Shown here in pieces: positions 1-14,294 of a stretch of 64,000 nt of DNA. Origin of the DNA: Fasciolopsis buskii (Eukaryota > Platyhelminthes > Trematoda > Plagiorchiida > Fasciolidae); NCBI GenBank assembly GCA_008360955.1, contig LUCM01006292.1, positions 110,190 through 174,189 on the forward strand. The letters are read 5' to 3'. The first letter of the stretch is position 1. Every line of letters starts with the position of its first letter. The position numbers and the translations under genes are program-made. The notes beneath the pieces were generated by a model. That model ran no database searches. It saw nothing but the letters and a program-made list of their open reading frames with translations, and was not told where the DNA came from.

Positions 1-2170
1 CATGTCGACAACACTGAGGATAACAAACCGTGAGGTCCATATTGAACATCTAAAAAGATTTTGAAAATCAACAACAAGTTCCATGATCGGCATAATTTCC
101 GTGCATCCATCCACCGCAAATTGGCCGCAGACTGTTGCTCATTTTATTCGACGTTCCCGATCGTGAACAGCCACGAACGCGTTGCCCTGTCACTTTCAAC
201 GTTCACCGCAGCTGAAAATACGGTGACATCTGCAATGCCAACCAAAGGCTAGGACAAAAATCATCAACTTGGACCAACTATGACACCCTGAGTGGTGTGT
301 CATGTCACATGGAGCGCATAAATGCGGCAACTTGTTTAGCATTCACAAATCATTTATTTTTGAGTTGGTAGATCTCGGCTCATCAAAAACTCGGTCGGCA
401 GTTTTGTGGCAATCCCACAAAAAGGTAGACTTCGAACCATCTACTTTTACCGCTGTGCGTAGCCGACAATTCATTTCGTCACATAACAAATCAACTATTA
501 ACTCAAGCACAAGGTTTTGTGGGTTGACAAAATAATTCACACTTTCCATGTCCGGTTTGCAAAATAAAGTAAAGGTTTCAACTTGTTCCTACTTTGATTT
601 TAGATTTGACCAAAAAATCGATGGCTTAAAAATGCCAAATTCAACAGCATCGTGAGTAAAAATAAGTGATAATAACCAAGTTTCGTTGTTATCTCATCAC
701 CGTTAATGTGTGCCACTATTCTAAGTGCAAAACCGATTGAAATGCGTCTTTGGATAAACAATCAAGTTACATTAGATTGAGTAAAGTTAATTGTGAAATT
801 GAGCCACCCCCCGGCAACAAATTACGGCTTAAAAAGAACAGGGAATCAATGATTATCAGGAATTGTCATTGGCAAAGGCTTGACGTTTGAGCAATCGTTT
901 TTCAATCATCTCTATTTTTATGAGCTCACTTCTTTCTTCCCCAGCGGTTTTGATATATTTCACAAATCAAGCTGTTTTGTTAAAGTGAATCGCATCAAGC
1001 TGTACTGGATTCGTGCTAGCGCACACCAGACTGCATCCATGCTACCCGAGTCACGTCAGTGCTAAGTGCTAACCACGACATAATGATCATTGAAAATCTT
1101 ACTGTATGTCATACTCCTGAGCTGCCTCGCGTCCTCTAAGCCAGATGGAATCTCAAAACAGACAACAATATTAAATCGGTCAAAATCGTCCCCCTCATTA
1201 TCGATATCGTCTAGTATAAAAGAGAAGGAATGATTCTTGCAAACTGACAGCAACAGGGCAGCCTTTCGCTAAAGACATTCAGCTCACGAGTAACATGTCA
1301 AACATGCTTTCTTGTCCCATTTTTTGCTTCACATCATCGGCGGTCCTTATTCGTCGCGTATTAACTGGGAGCGGAATCCGGGTGGAACGATTGAGAATTG
1401 AATATCAAAGAGGCGAATCTGTACGGACTTACTTGAAACGGTTCATTTGATTTTATCACCGAATGATTTAACATTAAACTCACACTGGTTTTTCGGGACT
1501 ACTGAACATCCTCACTTATATCGATCGACTTCTGTGACAGATGACTTCTCTGCCAGGCTCATCACTGCGACAAACGTTCTATGGATATGCAAGGTTGATG
1601 ATTTCTAACAACCAATGAAGTCATTCAGTTGTATCTTGAAGTTGATATGAGATTTCTGGCTGCAATAGGAATCATGTCTTTTAATATTCCAATGTCCTGT
1701 GACAATTGTTGGAGACGTGATTTTTTGCTTTTTTTCGACAAGATTCGAGAAGCTGTTTAATCGGCAAATCAGCGTGGCATTTCAGTTCATTGAATCATAC
1801 ACTCCCTGCATGTTCAAATCTCCAAGTCAGACTAATTGCACGCGATTAAATAAAAACAAAAAATATGCTCTCTTGTATTTTAATGCGTCACAGATTTGTT
1901 TGCGGCGCAATGGCCCTCAGTTTCAGATTCTGAAAAGACTGATGCATAATTTTTAACGCACCAAATCTAACTGTGACATACATTTTGGAAAATTGAATTA
2001 GCTCTAATCCCGTCGCATTTAACGCTTCCCATAGCTTACGGAAAACTAAGACGCAATTGTGCGTTTTCCAAATTAAATTGGTCACATAAAAGGCTGCGTC
2101 CTACAACTTACACCATCAAAAAATCAAGCAGTCGACTGAGCAGATCGTCGGTCCCCACATCATAGTCCTG

Positions 2171-2196
2171 TCTATCTATCTATCTATTTATCTATT
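2171..2196. repeat. (CTAT)n microsatellite
   Basis: About six tetranucleotide units with one interruption. Confidence 0.9.
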
Positions 2197-3599
2197 CGTT
2201 CGTGATTTATTCAAACAAGGAATTCGCGTTCATCTACGAAATGAACATGCATTCACTTTTGCTCCGAACACTTTTGGTTATTTTTAGACTGAATTCAATA
2301 ACTTGTCAGCCAAGGAGGCTATTAAATTAAGAGTTTTTCAGATCATTTTTCAAAGAGAATTGCCACACAAGAAGGCTTTTAAATCTTTAAAATATTCTTG
2401 AGTAGTGAACAAATAAATAAAGATTTCTTATTCTTTCCAAAGCATACCACATTTAGTTTGCACAAAATAGTTTATGATTAAAACTTTTCAGCTTGTTGGA
2501 TATAGTTATCACTTCCTAAAATCACCGTTTTTACGAGTTCATTTGTTGTCTTCCCGTGCACTGACTAAAGGCATGATCTGTTATGAAGCAGTCCGTTTTA
2601 TCGATCGCTAGGGATTATGGAAACGGAATGCGATTTGCGAACAAATCTCCCAGAATTCCCGTTACTATTAAATATAAGAAAACTTTTATCGCAAAAACGA
2701 ATCTGGTTTGCTTGAAAACCGGGAAAACGTTTTGCACGAAGGTACAGATTTGAAACAAATTGTCTCGATGTCATGGTCATTTATCGCGTGGAAATCTTCG
2801 TTCAATGCATCATTCGGTTCGAGTGTTTTCCGATGTCCTTATAACTTCACTTGTCACGAAAGACCTAAGGCGGCAGATTTTTTCACAGTGTTCCACGCAC
2901 CAGATTAGCTGGCAACATGTGGCTGTTGTGAACAACCAGTGCCTAACACAAGGCCTTACTCTACCCAACATGCTCGTGACAATAAAACAATACACTTTTA
3001 AGGGGGTAATTTAAAGATATTCAACTGAACTGTGGTTTTGAGTATCCGTGTTCGCAACATTTTTGATTTTGCAGTCGTGATACCCAAAATAGTATGAAGG
3101 TTCTCAGCGGTTTCCACAGGTCTCACTCGGCATTTGCAATATGTTTTCCCGTAAACATATATTACATCAAACCAAACCACCCCATAAATTTCGAATGAAA
3201 CCTCTGACCATTCTTCATTTCAGTAAAAACAATTGATAAGAAGAGAAGAATTGAACGCTGTGCTATCTGCCTCCCAGGAATAAAAGCAATTTTTTCTGTA
3301 ATTTGTAGTTTTGTGTAACTGTAATTTGAAATCGTTGACTGGTGTAGACGTAATAGATATGGTATCGAGAAAATACTGGCACTAGCTGCTTCCCTCCACT
3401 TTTTCCAAATGAAACAAGATTAGTATGGACTGTACACTGACGTCTGCTGTAGAATGCGACCACGTCTTAGAAGTAGCCGGCCATCAGCTAGAAAATTATC
3501 AGTGTGTGAGCAAAATTTTGTGGCCTGCAAAAACATCCATTGACTATTAGGTGATCTAGGTCATGTGACGTTTATTTTCGACAGACTGCAGCTATCCCT

Positions 3600-3690
3600 T
3601 TCGGTTGGCCTAATGGCTAAGATGTTCAACTCGCAATCGTTCATCCCAGATTTGCACCTCAGTTCGGACGGGTTGAATAAGTGCCACCAG
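3600..3690 (+). mobile_element. possible tRNA-like SINE head
   Basis: A good A box TGGCCTAATGG (3606-3616) followed by CTAAGATG is typical of tRNA D-arms. The B box is weak (CAGTTCGGACG, about 3660-3670) and 10 bases too far, so only half of the signature is convincing. Confidence 0.35.
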
Positions 3691-6600
3691 TTATTCCTAA
3701 CACGAGTAAAATAAGTGTACAATGCTTCCACGGCTTCTCACTGATGAATTTGTCCTCCACAATTCTTGATAAAGACTATAATTTAAAAGCAATCTTTTAC
3801 ATGTATGTGCGCAGGTAGAAAGGGAGTGACACTGACGCTTAGTCGTCTTTCTCCATTGGGCTTGTGTTCTAGAGAACCACGCATTTAATCAATATAAATC
3901 TGTCATCACAGAGTTGATACCTAAATGAATGAAAACCCAGCACAATTCAATAGTAATATGTTGTTGTTGCACGGTGGCACAGACCAAGCATCTATCGGGA
4001 AATCTTAATAATTAGTCGTCAAGATATGCTAGGCACACCAGCCTCGTTCCACTCGTTCAGCGTACTGAGTTCAGCCGCATTGACGTTAAAACTGTGGGTG
4101 GACCAAATTTAAATTGAAAAGCAACCATTTGTACCGTTTCCTCTGCGATGTCAGGATAAGTCTTGGTCGGTACAGCCACTCAGATAGAAGCATTAGACAG
4201 TCATCATCATTGACAATTAGACACTGCGACCAAAGAGTGCATATGTGTAGGAACAGGGAAAGTTTCGCGCGGATATCCAAATGGGCCGGGTTGGTGGCGA
4301 CCGGGGTACGTGACGGACGTTAGCCAGGTGGAGAGCCAATACCGTTCTATGGAGACAAAAATATCTCAGGCCCGATTCAACCACAGGCTGGTCATTTTTC
4401 AAGTCGGCTGCTTAAAGTGGGAGACGACTGCCAACTGAGGTATTCCATGGTTGCTGTAATATTGATAAAAAATAGGAGAGGTTTATTGTGTGGCTATTGC
4501 CAAGCACCGCCTATGCATCTCGATCTATCTTAAAATAGCATAAAGCAGCCAAACCTCTATGGCCGTGATTTGAAGAGCAAACTAATATGGAATGGTCAGA
4601 TTTCACACTTTGGCGGGCTTTCCATAAAAGTAGCCTCTGGTTATAGGCATACGCTACACACGGATCTGTGTACAAAGCTAGCTCCTTCGGACTCGTGACA
4701 GAACTCAAGAAGGATAAATGGAGCATAGACATAAACATCTTTTTAGGTTTTACCGTCTGTGTGAGTTCATTTTGATTCCTAGTTGCCGATGACTCTAGGT
4801 ATAACGCGGAAGCCACGATTTGCCAACTGGAGAGTTAGAATGCGATTGCTACGCCCGAAAGACGGAGAAGTCCTAGGTGTTCCTGTTTAACATTTGGTCA
4901 AAGAACAGAAAATGTGGAAACAGAGTGGTGTCATGCAAACCTAACCTATCAGGGTTTGATAGCCGAAGTCTCTGTTTAAGCACTTTTTATAGCTCCAGGT
5001 GAAAGCAGTTCTCAGTTATCATTGTAGAACGTGTGACAAGCAAGTTTGCTCTAATTAACTACTGTAATGCTTCATAGCCGAAACAGGAAATTTATTAGCC
5101 CTGCACCTCAAGTGAAGTATCATCTGCGCATGCTGTCTGTCACCTTTTTTGTAAATTTACTTTATTTATGGCCAAAATTGGCAATTTTTTAAACCAGCCA
5201 ATCTGAACAAATTCATCTTGCCGAAATCTGTTAAATAATGACCATGTGCATTCTAACGGTTTTTAATCATTCTGACACCCTCTCTTCTTGTATGGATTGA
5301 TCACAAATCCATCTTGCATACTTCCGGGGTGCGTTCTTTTTAAATGTGCTCAGTCCATCATTTGCGCCCCATCCATTGGTTGTGCATTTGAAACACCATG
5401 AATTATGAGTAAGATCCCCCGGTGGGTACAGTTCTGTTCTATTCTCAGTTCACATTTCTCTGGGCACCCGAGGTAGATGGATGATTCCTACTACAGTTCG
5501 ACTATTACGATCTAGTAGACAGTCAAATCCAAGTACATTGCACGCAAGTTTAATCAAAAGTGACTCCACTCATTTCGGTGCATACGCAAAGTGAGTCCCA
5601 TTAGGTGGCATGCAATCATGTTCCCATTCGGACACATCCTGAACCCGAATGGTGTTCGGTTGCATTTCCACTCGTTCTTCTGTGAGAGCGAACCGGCTGC
5701 TTATCAGTGTGCTTTATAATTTTAATATCTAATGACAGTACGCCATTTAGATGATTCGTTTTGTTTTCATCCTCACAATAACCAGTGGCCAATAACCGTC
5801 CTGCGTACATTTCGCCATGTGGTTGAAACACCATCCAGTTTGGAATTCAGCACTGATTGCTACTTATAGGCTTTCATGCATATGACACAGCTGGTGAGAA
5901 TGTGTCAATGAAAGGCCTCGTAGATGTAGGTTAATTTAGCTGACCGGGTAATTCTGCCGAGAACAATCTCTTGCCGATATGGGACTGCAAATCTAGATAC
6001 GTATTGTACTCAATCCCTATGCTTCATCTGACGTCGGATGAAATGAACTCAGTTCCCCGAGATGGCAAAAGTGAACAATATATGCATATAACAGTTCGAT
6101 AAATGTACAGTTCGATTCATCAAATAAGTGGTTATTTGACTGTCCAGTGACAAATTGTTCAGGTAGTCACTGTGGTTTTATACTTGTTCGACTCCGAATT
6201 GGTCGCACGCGCACTTAATCCCCCGATGCCGCTTTCAATATAGCACTCAATTATTAATATGCTAATCAGGTAAGCAACCGGCCACGTGGTTGGGTGATGA
6301 GTAAATTGTCGAATCCAGGCCAATTTTCTCGTTATTCTTCCCCCCTCGTTTGATTCGTTATCCAGTCGGGAGATCCAAGACAGCGCTGCGCGGAATCCGC
6401 GTTGGGGAGGGCGGCGGTAAGCGGAAAGCGGAGTGAGAGGAAATTCTCGTGCAGTATGCAGTTGTTAATTATTGCTTGTTATGTGTGCTTGGCAGGGAAA
6501 TCGTTTCGTATCTGTGTGCGTGTGTCCTTCCACGTAACCAGAAACATGCACGAAAAGGCAACTGTAGCCTGTGAAAAAATAATCCCCTAACAATATTCCA

Positions 6601-9600
6601 ATTACACAGTTGACAGTGAATCGCATCATTAGCTCTTCGAATGTTTGACGAGCAGGACCTAATTGGGATTGGCGATTGAGGCACGATACAATCCCTCGCG
6701 GATGACAAAAACGTCCAGTGGTCTGCATAAGAGTCGTTCATATCTTTGTTTTACAAATTAGAAAGTTACAGCCGATATGAACGGATTCGGGTATTATTCC
6801 CTCTTTAGACCGAAATAATTTACTCAAGGCACATGAGCATTACATTATCATGGTCCTAGTTTCAGTTGGACATTATCATCCGATACATGGACGGTGCAGA
6901 TCTAAATTTCAGTACGGTTTCATTTTGCAAATTTTCTTGAGGTAAACGAAGTAGAACTGTTGCAAGAAAAAGATAACAACCCTTATCGTTCCGCGATTTC
7001 AGTTGTTATTTGTATCTGCGACCAAATGACGAACGACCGATCTTAAACTGTACAAAGCATTACCCAGTTCAACTGTCCATAAATACCAGCCGAACATATG
7101 GCGTACCGAAGATTACCAAATTTAGTTTATGCAGATTGGATGGACTGATAGTTTTGCAATACATCACTACATACGAATAACGGTGAATAATGCAGTATTG
7201 GACTTGAGCAAATCGATGATGGCTTGCCCGGTGGATGCAATGGCTAGAACATTCGATTTCCAATCGTCCCTCCCGAGTGCACTTCTCGGTTCGTGCACTG
7301 CTGACGATTCCTAACGAGGATGGGACGGTTGCACAACCCTTCTATGCTTTCTTAATGGTAAGCCTAGCTTTTGACGGAACGATGAACTGTTCCGGGTATT
7401 ATACAATCATATAATCCTCTCACGCCTCACTCGTAAATCCAATGGATACCAGAGGAGACTTTGTGGATTTCGGGGCGTTCTGAGGTTGATCGAATATATA
7501 ACGTTTATTTAACTATTACAGGAATACCGAAAATTCTCAGCTATGAGAAAGGTTGCTTAGCAGACTGTGAAAACCCAAACAGAACCTCCTAAGTGATCTT
7601 TTCCTGTATGAATGTATTGAAGACTTTTTCAGTTGGGATAAATAATTACTCCAGTGTGCTTCGGACATCCCGGTGAAGCATCGTCAACACAAAGCTTTTT
7701 ATTGAAACTTTGACGGATTTTGTGGTTGGTCCATCAATCAGTCTGCATGAATATCAAATGCATTTAGTATTCATCAGTCAACGAACTCGATTTGCTCTGT
7801 TTGTCCAATGTGATCCCCGTAGGCCGAGTAGACCCTGAGCAACACATATTATAGGATCAATCCGCCAACCATTCTGAACGAAATTTGTCAACAAACCTTG
7901 GATTGTTCAAAACTGGAGGTCGTCATCGCCGCCGGTTGCAACCTGATCGCGATTTTATTTTCGACCTTTGGAAACTACTTCTCGGAAGATTAACGGTTCA
8001 AACACAGCTGATGTAGCCCACCTATTTTAGTCAACTGGATTCTGTCTGCATCCAACTAGAACCGTATTTCTCTGGCGTGGTAAATGGCGCAACCTTTTGG
8101 CCTTACGCAGCTGGTCCAAGCGAGTGATAGATGACTGAAGTGGATTTTCAACTCACTGGTCCAGCAGCGTCCACCCCCCGACTGTACCACAAAGGGCTAA
8201 AGAGGCTTTTAATGTACTATCGTTCTGTCCTAGCAGAAACCATCAACAATGCACATTTATCACTTTCAACTGATACGTGTATCTCAGACGGTGCATTGTC
8301 GATTATAGCCATCGGGCTGCTCTGTTTGGGTTCTGGAGAGGTTATTGAATATTAACGTTTTACGCAGTCCAATAATCCGAAGTTTACTGACAGGGTTACC
8401 GGTCCTAACTGAGTGCGACCGATTGTTTTCGCAAGGTGGTTAGATGCACAAAAGTCATGGATGACCAAACCACTGAGAAATCCGTTCTCCTACAATTTTT
8501 AAGCTTTACACGGTTTATAAATACACCACCAGTTTCAACCGACTTGGTCATAGTTTTGACTTGTCATACCTAGTCCTAGAATGTGAGTCGGACTTGGGTG
8601 AGCGTTACTGCCAAGGTAACATCTTTTGAACAGTAGAAAAGAACATATGAGACAATGTGAAACTTCATAAATTTGGAAGTAACAATGCCACGATTTATCC
8701 TCAGTTATATTTATAAATGGGAACTATATCCATGTTCCGTAAAAACCGTTAAGGAACCAAGTCGTCTTCCCGCAACTGTGCCCGTAAATACGAGATAAGG
8801 TTAATTATTTAGTGACTTGATGATGCTACTTGTACTTTGATTTATTGCTAATTCTTGCTAGTGGACTTCGTGACTTCCAGTTGGAGAAACCATCGTGTTT
8901 CTTTAAACTGGATCATAACATCATGTCATAACTCCGGTCCCTCCGGGCACATGCGATAAAAATATTCCAAAGTCGAGTTGATGTATGTCATTCTAACTGA
9001 CCGAACAGAAACTGAAGAATAGGGGTTATTAGCTATAAGTTATTAATTTTTATACATATTAAATGTGTCCTCAAGTCATTCATTTTGACTCGGACAAATC
9101 GCTTTATTCAATCCCACCATGTGAATTCGTATTACTCCCTATTTGTGGGTTGTCTATGTCCGTGCGAACGCGATCCCAGCAGTTCTGCTTGTTGAGCTAC
9201 CGGAGAACAAATAGGTTAGTGTTTCAAAGGTTTACCTCATGCCATCAAATTATTAGGGGACTTTACTAACCCGGCATTCAGGTACGGGAACGAAAATTTT
9301 ACCCCATTACTTGTCGCATCGGTTTCCACGAGCTAACAATTTCGAACTACAAAAACTTGAAAGTCGACGGAATTCGGAAAACGCAGATCAAATTTGTTTC
9401 ATCTCTTTTCTATTTAAAAGTTTTTGCTATTTAACTCGCAGTCCTCAAAGCTGAGATTAACAATCAGTCGGCAGCACAGACAGTGATGACCTTGGACAAT
9501 TTAAAGTTCAGAACAGCAGGAAGCGAACAAACAGGCAACTGGTTTAAGGTAAAACTTGATTTAGAGAACTAACCAAATCTGGGATTAAAATGTTTTACTG

Positions 9601-10309
9601 ACCTCCCGGATTGTTGGTGATAAAGTAATAAGACGGAATAAAACGTGCTCGTTTTTGTCCCGATTGGTTCAGAAAGAAGGCTTATTTGATCAGTCTGTTT
9701 TTGCCGCTGTCGGAAAATTCAGGACGAACTTAGTTGATCAAACAACATCAGAAATTGCATTCAGATCGATTGAAACACAAAGCTTGTGGTCTACGACTAG
9801 ATTACTTCACGAGACAGGTGAGTAGTCCTCATGAATGTCTCATTTATTGCTTGAGAATGCGCGAAAACAATTTGTCTGTCAGAGGGTTTCTATGTTTGCA
9901 CAATCTGCGTTCAAACCGTGTTCATATATAACGTAGTAATGCAAACAGACGTGGACAGATTGCCCAGTCCAAACAACTTCAGCATTTACATGTCCATGCC
10001 CATTCAGTTTGGTGCACATAAAAAATGAATCATTAAAACAAGTCACTTGTCTTTGTACCCGTGTCCTAAACCCGTTATATATATATACAGATATATAATT
10101 ATACAAAAACTAACACATGGCGAGATGGAGATTGTTGTTATTCAGGTAGCCATGACAAAATAGAAGAAAATTCCAGGCTTGTCTCTAATACAGCCTGATC
10201 AAAATTATACTGATTGCAACTAGCAGTCACGTGACACGTCGATTGTTGCAATGTGCCCAGGTAACGTGCTATTCAATTCTTAGAAGTTTCGAGTCAAAGA
10301 ATGCCATGT

Positions 10310-10313
<4 letters not shown>

Positions 10314-10358
<45 letters not shown>
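10314..10358. repeat. (AT)n microsatellite
   Basis: A pure AT dinucleotide run of 45 bases. Confidence 0.95.
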
Positions 10359-10359
<1 letters not shown>

Positions 10360-13300
10360 GCAGATAATTCTTGCTCAGTGTGTGAACGTCATTTATTGAC
10401 ATGAGGTTGGTAAGCCTGACTGGATTCTTTATCCCAATGGAATAATCACCCTTCATCTTTTATTTGGGGCCAATGGTTCGAACTGTTCTGAACACTGGGT
10501 TTCCAAACGTCAAAAGTGTCTGACGTCAAACAAATCTCCTCCGGAGCTAACGATTTACTGTAGTTATAGGGATGCAACAAGAAATTTCAAAAACATAATC
10601 AATAATACCAACAACAATAGCAACTACCATTAATCGTATGACTATTATAACCACCACCTGTATCACCGTCAATTGCATGATTCCCTGCATTGTGGAAACA
10701 CAACGGACTGGAATTGTTTCGTTTCCGTTCACATTTTGACTAATTTTTTTCTTTTATTCAGGGGCTTAATGCAGAAGACAATTTATCAGTGACCCACGGA
10801 GGACTTTTGCTGCCCTTCTATATCTGAAAACCAATAATTTGAAGAAGTAGCAGGTCTTTGATCACCGAATACGCCAATTTTCCCACGACCCTTACAGTTC
10901 CGCATTCAATGCTTGATAAAATTGTGCAGTTTAGGCCTTTCATTCACTCGGTAAGTTAGTAAAATCAACACTGGGAAATCACCACGAAAGTATCCGCATG
11001 TGTCTATTGCACTACCAAGCAAATCCCCTGGTCATGAAATGAACCTTTCCCCAACTAGACCGTGTTAGTCAAGCAAGCATGAACTTTAAAGGTAACTGTT
11101 AATTATGCAAGTGTCGACACACTTTTAGCAGCACGACTTTATTTAGTCCGGCCAAAGGGAGTAGACGAACACACTTTTTCGATGGATTCATTCTCAAGAC
11201 AGTATATTCGGAAGTTTATGATAAGGATTACTGGGGAATGTTTGGGATAAAAATTACCAGGTCAAAATGTCAAATTCAGCCCGTGTGAATAGAAACCGGA
11301 TGGAAGATTGTGCATGAAGCGGTAAATATCGGCAAACAGCTGACTAGCTGATTTGATATCTTCAGTGTTAATCACCCTACTTTCTTGCATGACACGGTAG
11401 TCTACCAGTTAGAGAAGTTCTATTGCGTGAATTAATTTTCATGGCGAACATAGCTCGGGCTAGGACTTATACAGGCAAATGATATTTGTTTTCACAGCTG
11501 ACATTATCCGAAGATGAACTGCTTTTGTAACGTATTGTGTCAGTCGGTTCTTCGATCGAGTGACCTGTTTCCATGTCTAAACTAGTGCTGACTTTCTTTG
11601 AACTCTTACGGTAACTGTCTTATCGTTCCACCTAATTACGTGGTAGTACAGACGCACTTGAATTCGTAAATAATCTTGGATGAGGTCAACAGGGGTGGCT
11701 CGTTCATCTTTCCACACTAAAATATAAGAGACGAAACGATCACGCATACATGATTTTGGCGGAATTCAAGGTCACTGTTGCGTCTATCCGTACATATATC
11801 CACCTGAGGTGGGTTAGGGGGTGGGTGGGGTTCGGTTGGATGAAATGCCACTTCCAGGTAATCCACTCTGATCCCATCAGACTCGCATAAGCAACCTGAA
11901 TGACCGATTCCAGGTATATTGATTTTCCTAACAAGGATGAAACAGATGTACAGTGCTCCCATAGTTTCTTAACGATTAGTTGAGCGATGATATCTCATGG
12001 TGAACTGTTTCAAAGAAACTAATTTTCACTAATCTTTCATTGGCAATAATTTAGCCATCTTCTGATGTATGGAGTGATCGTAATATGCCTGTTCACGCAT
12101 GCATTTCCAGCGCATTGTAACAGAGTCGATTCGCAATCAAAAAGCATATGGAGTTTACATGTAGTACTTCAGCAGGGCTATTTGTTTCGGCCAAGGACAT
12201 TCTACGGCTGTGTTTATGCAATCGCAGGTAATTGATGACGGTGGGTGGGGTGAATTAAAAAAACTAATTTTTCAGCAATTTCTGTAGAATGGAGAGACTC
12301 AGTTTGTTGAAAGTTGACACCATGTTGGGTCGACACAGTACTACATCGATTCATAGCACAAACTTGCTTCCGAATAAACCAAATTCATTAGTGTCCAGTT
12401 TCTGCTTGCTGGACTGGATGATAAGAACAGTTTTTAACCCCCAAATCTGGACGACTAACCAAACCGATAACAATGACAATTACTTTTCTTTTAAGGGCAC
12501 ACTTAAAATAAAATGACAAAGGCTTCAACTTTGAGGATATTTCTTCTTGATGGCATTTTCATCAAAAATGACAAAACTTAGTTTGTTTGGTGCAGTAAAC
12601 ACACCTGTCTAGAATGTCGGACCAGACCGCTTTCTGTAGAGATCAAATCTACGGCATGGTCCTGTTTGGATCGTGATTGTGAAACTTTCTTGGACCAATC
12701 ACGAAGTAATGCAACCTACCGTATAGACAACCGGAAGTTCACACTAGACCGGTGTCGAGTTTTCAAAACTGAGTGAGATAGGAGCCAGTTTTGCGTGTAG
12801 ATATAGCAATCAATTTCCTATCATCAGTAGGAAGGGTCATTTTGTCATGCACCATAGTCTAAGCCGGAAACCCTGGGGTGAAAGTAAGATCTCATTTTAT
12901 TTGCCCACAATATTTGTCGGCAAATTTGGACTGGTAATTATACAACGACTGCACAACTCTGTTCGGTGGAACTATGGTGAGATAGAGGAATAGGAGCAGT
13001 TGTTGCTGTCGTCATTGTTCATCTTGTTGTCTCGATTCTTGGATTATTCGTGTGCACTCGACTTCCCAATGTTACTCTATTCGACGGTATTTCTAGAGTT
13101 CATCTCCTCATCAGACAAGAGCAATCCAGCATGGGATTCACCATGCGTCGGACTTTGGCGTATACGGCTAATTAGATTTCGTTCATCTTGACTCATCTTG
13201 ATTCTGGTTTCTCTTCTGTTCTCCCAGTGGACTGACCGGATAGTGAATTAACTTTGTAAGCTGTTTAGCACTCTAAAAACCGTCCGCGTTCAGGGGCCAC

Positions 13301-13752
13301 TGAAACACTCTTGGGGAACATTTTTTCTAACGGCACGCCTATCACACACATACACCCGACCACAGGGGACCCCAATGTTCTTTGGTCAAAATGAAACAGG
13401 GGCGAAATTTTGCTGTGGTCATTGTTGGTTTTGTTGTTCTAAGGCTTTTATCATCCTAACACGTGTATCAAATGACTGCCAGTGTAAATAATTAAGAAGC
13501 TCCGGGAACATGCTATTATAGAAGAATGAAGGTGAATACTGACTGGTCCGAAACCATATCTTTGTCAAAATAATCAACCCACGTGAAGCATACTAGGAAA
13601 CACAAGTTTCCTTGAAGTTCAGCGACAACCTTTCATTGAGTGTATAGTGGGCCTCCAGGCACAGTACATTTTACTCATTTCAACGAGATGATTATTACGA
13701 TTCGGTCGAAATTTCTTCGTTCTTCGACATGAAGACATTTCACTAACTGATG

Positions 13753-13782
13753 TTTATGTATATATATATATATATACATAAA
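13753..13782. repeat. palindromic (TA)n tract
   Basis: A TA run flanked by TTTATG on the left and CATAAA on the right makes a 30-base perfect palindrome able to extrude a hairpin. Confidence 0.85.
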
Positions 13783-13889
13783 AACCGAAAGGAACTAGCG
13801 ATCCCATTCAATGACTCATTCACGTTTGACAACGAGTCCTAGTTTGGATCGAAACGTCAAGATAAACGCATTAACTCAGCGTACGCCAA

Positions 13890-13921
<32 letters not shown>
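13890..13921. repeat. compound (CT)n(TA)n microsatellite
   Basis: About nine CT units run directly into about seven TA units. Confidence 0.9.
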
Positions 13922-14250
13922 GCAAGTAGAATCTGGACGAGTTAACAAAGCTTCCTCGACAGAAAGCCGATTTCTTAATTAATGCCGCTTGTCAGCTTAA
14001 TGTTCTCGAAGAGACGGTAGAAATCCTAGCACCATTATGTATACACAAAATAAAGGTGAATCCAAGTGCGGTCGATAAAATACGGACAAATTACATTCTC
14101 AACAGTAACCATCTCATGATGGTGATGGAAGATGAGACAAAAATTTGATGACGCATTAGATTGTCTTTTTCTGCCAGCTCTTTTGCTGACCTAGGGAAAA
14201 CAACCACAAATCTACTTATGGCGTGATAGTTTCCGAAAAATTTGATATTG

Positions 14251-14294
14251 ATTGTGTGTGTATGTGTGTATTTTTGTGTGTGTGTGTGTGTGTG
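14251..14294. repeat. imperfect (TG)n microsatellite
   Basis: A TG-rich run with a few interruptions (TATG, TATTTT) in the middle. Confidence 0.9.
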
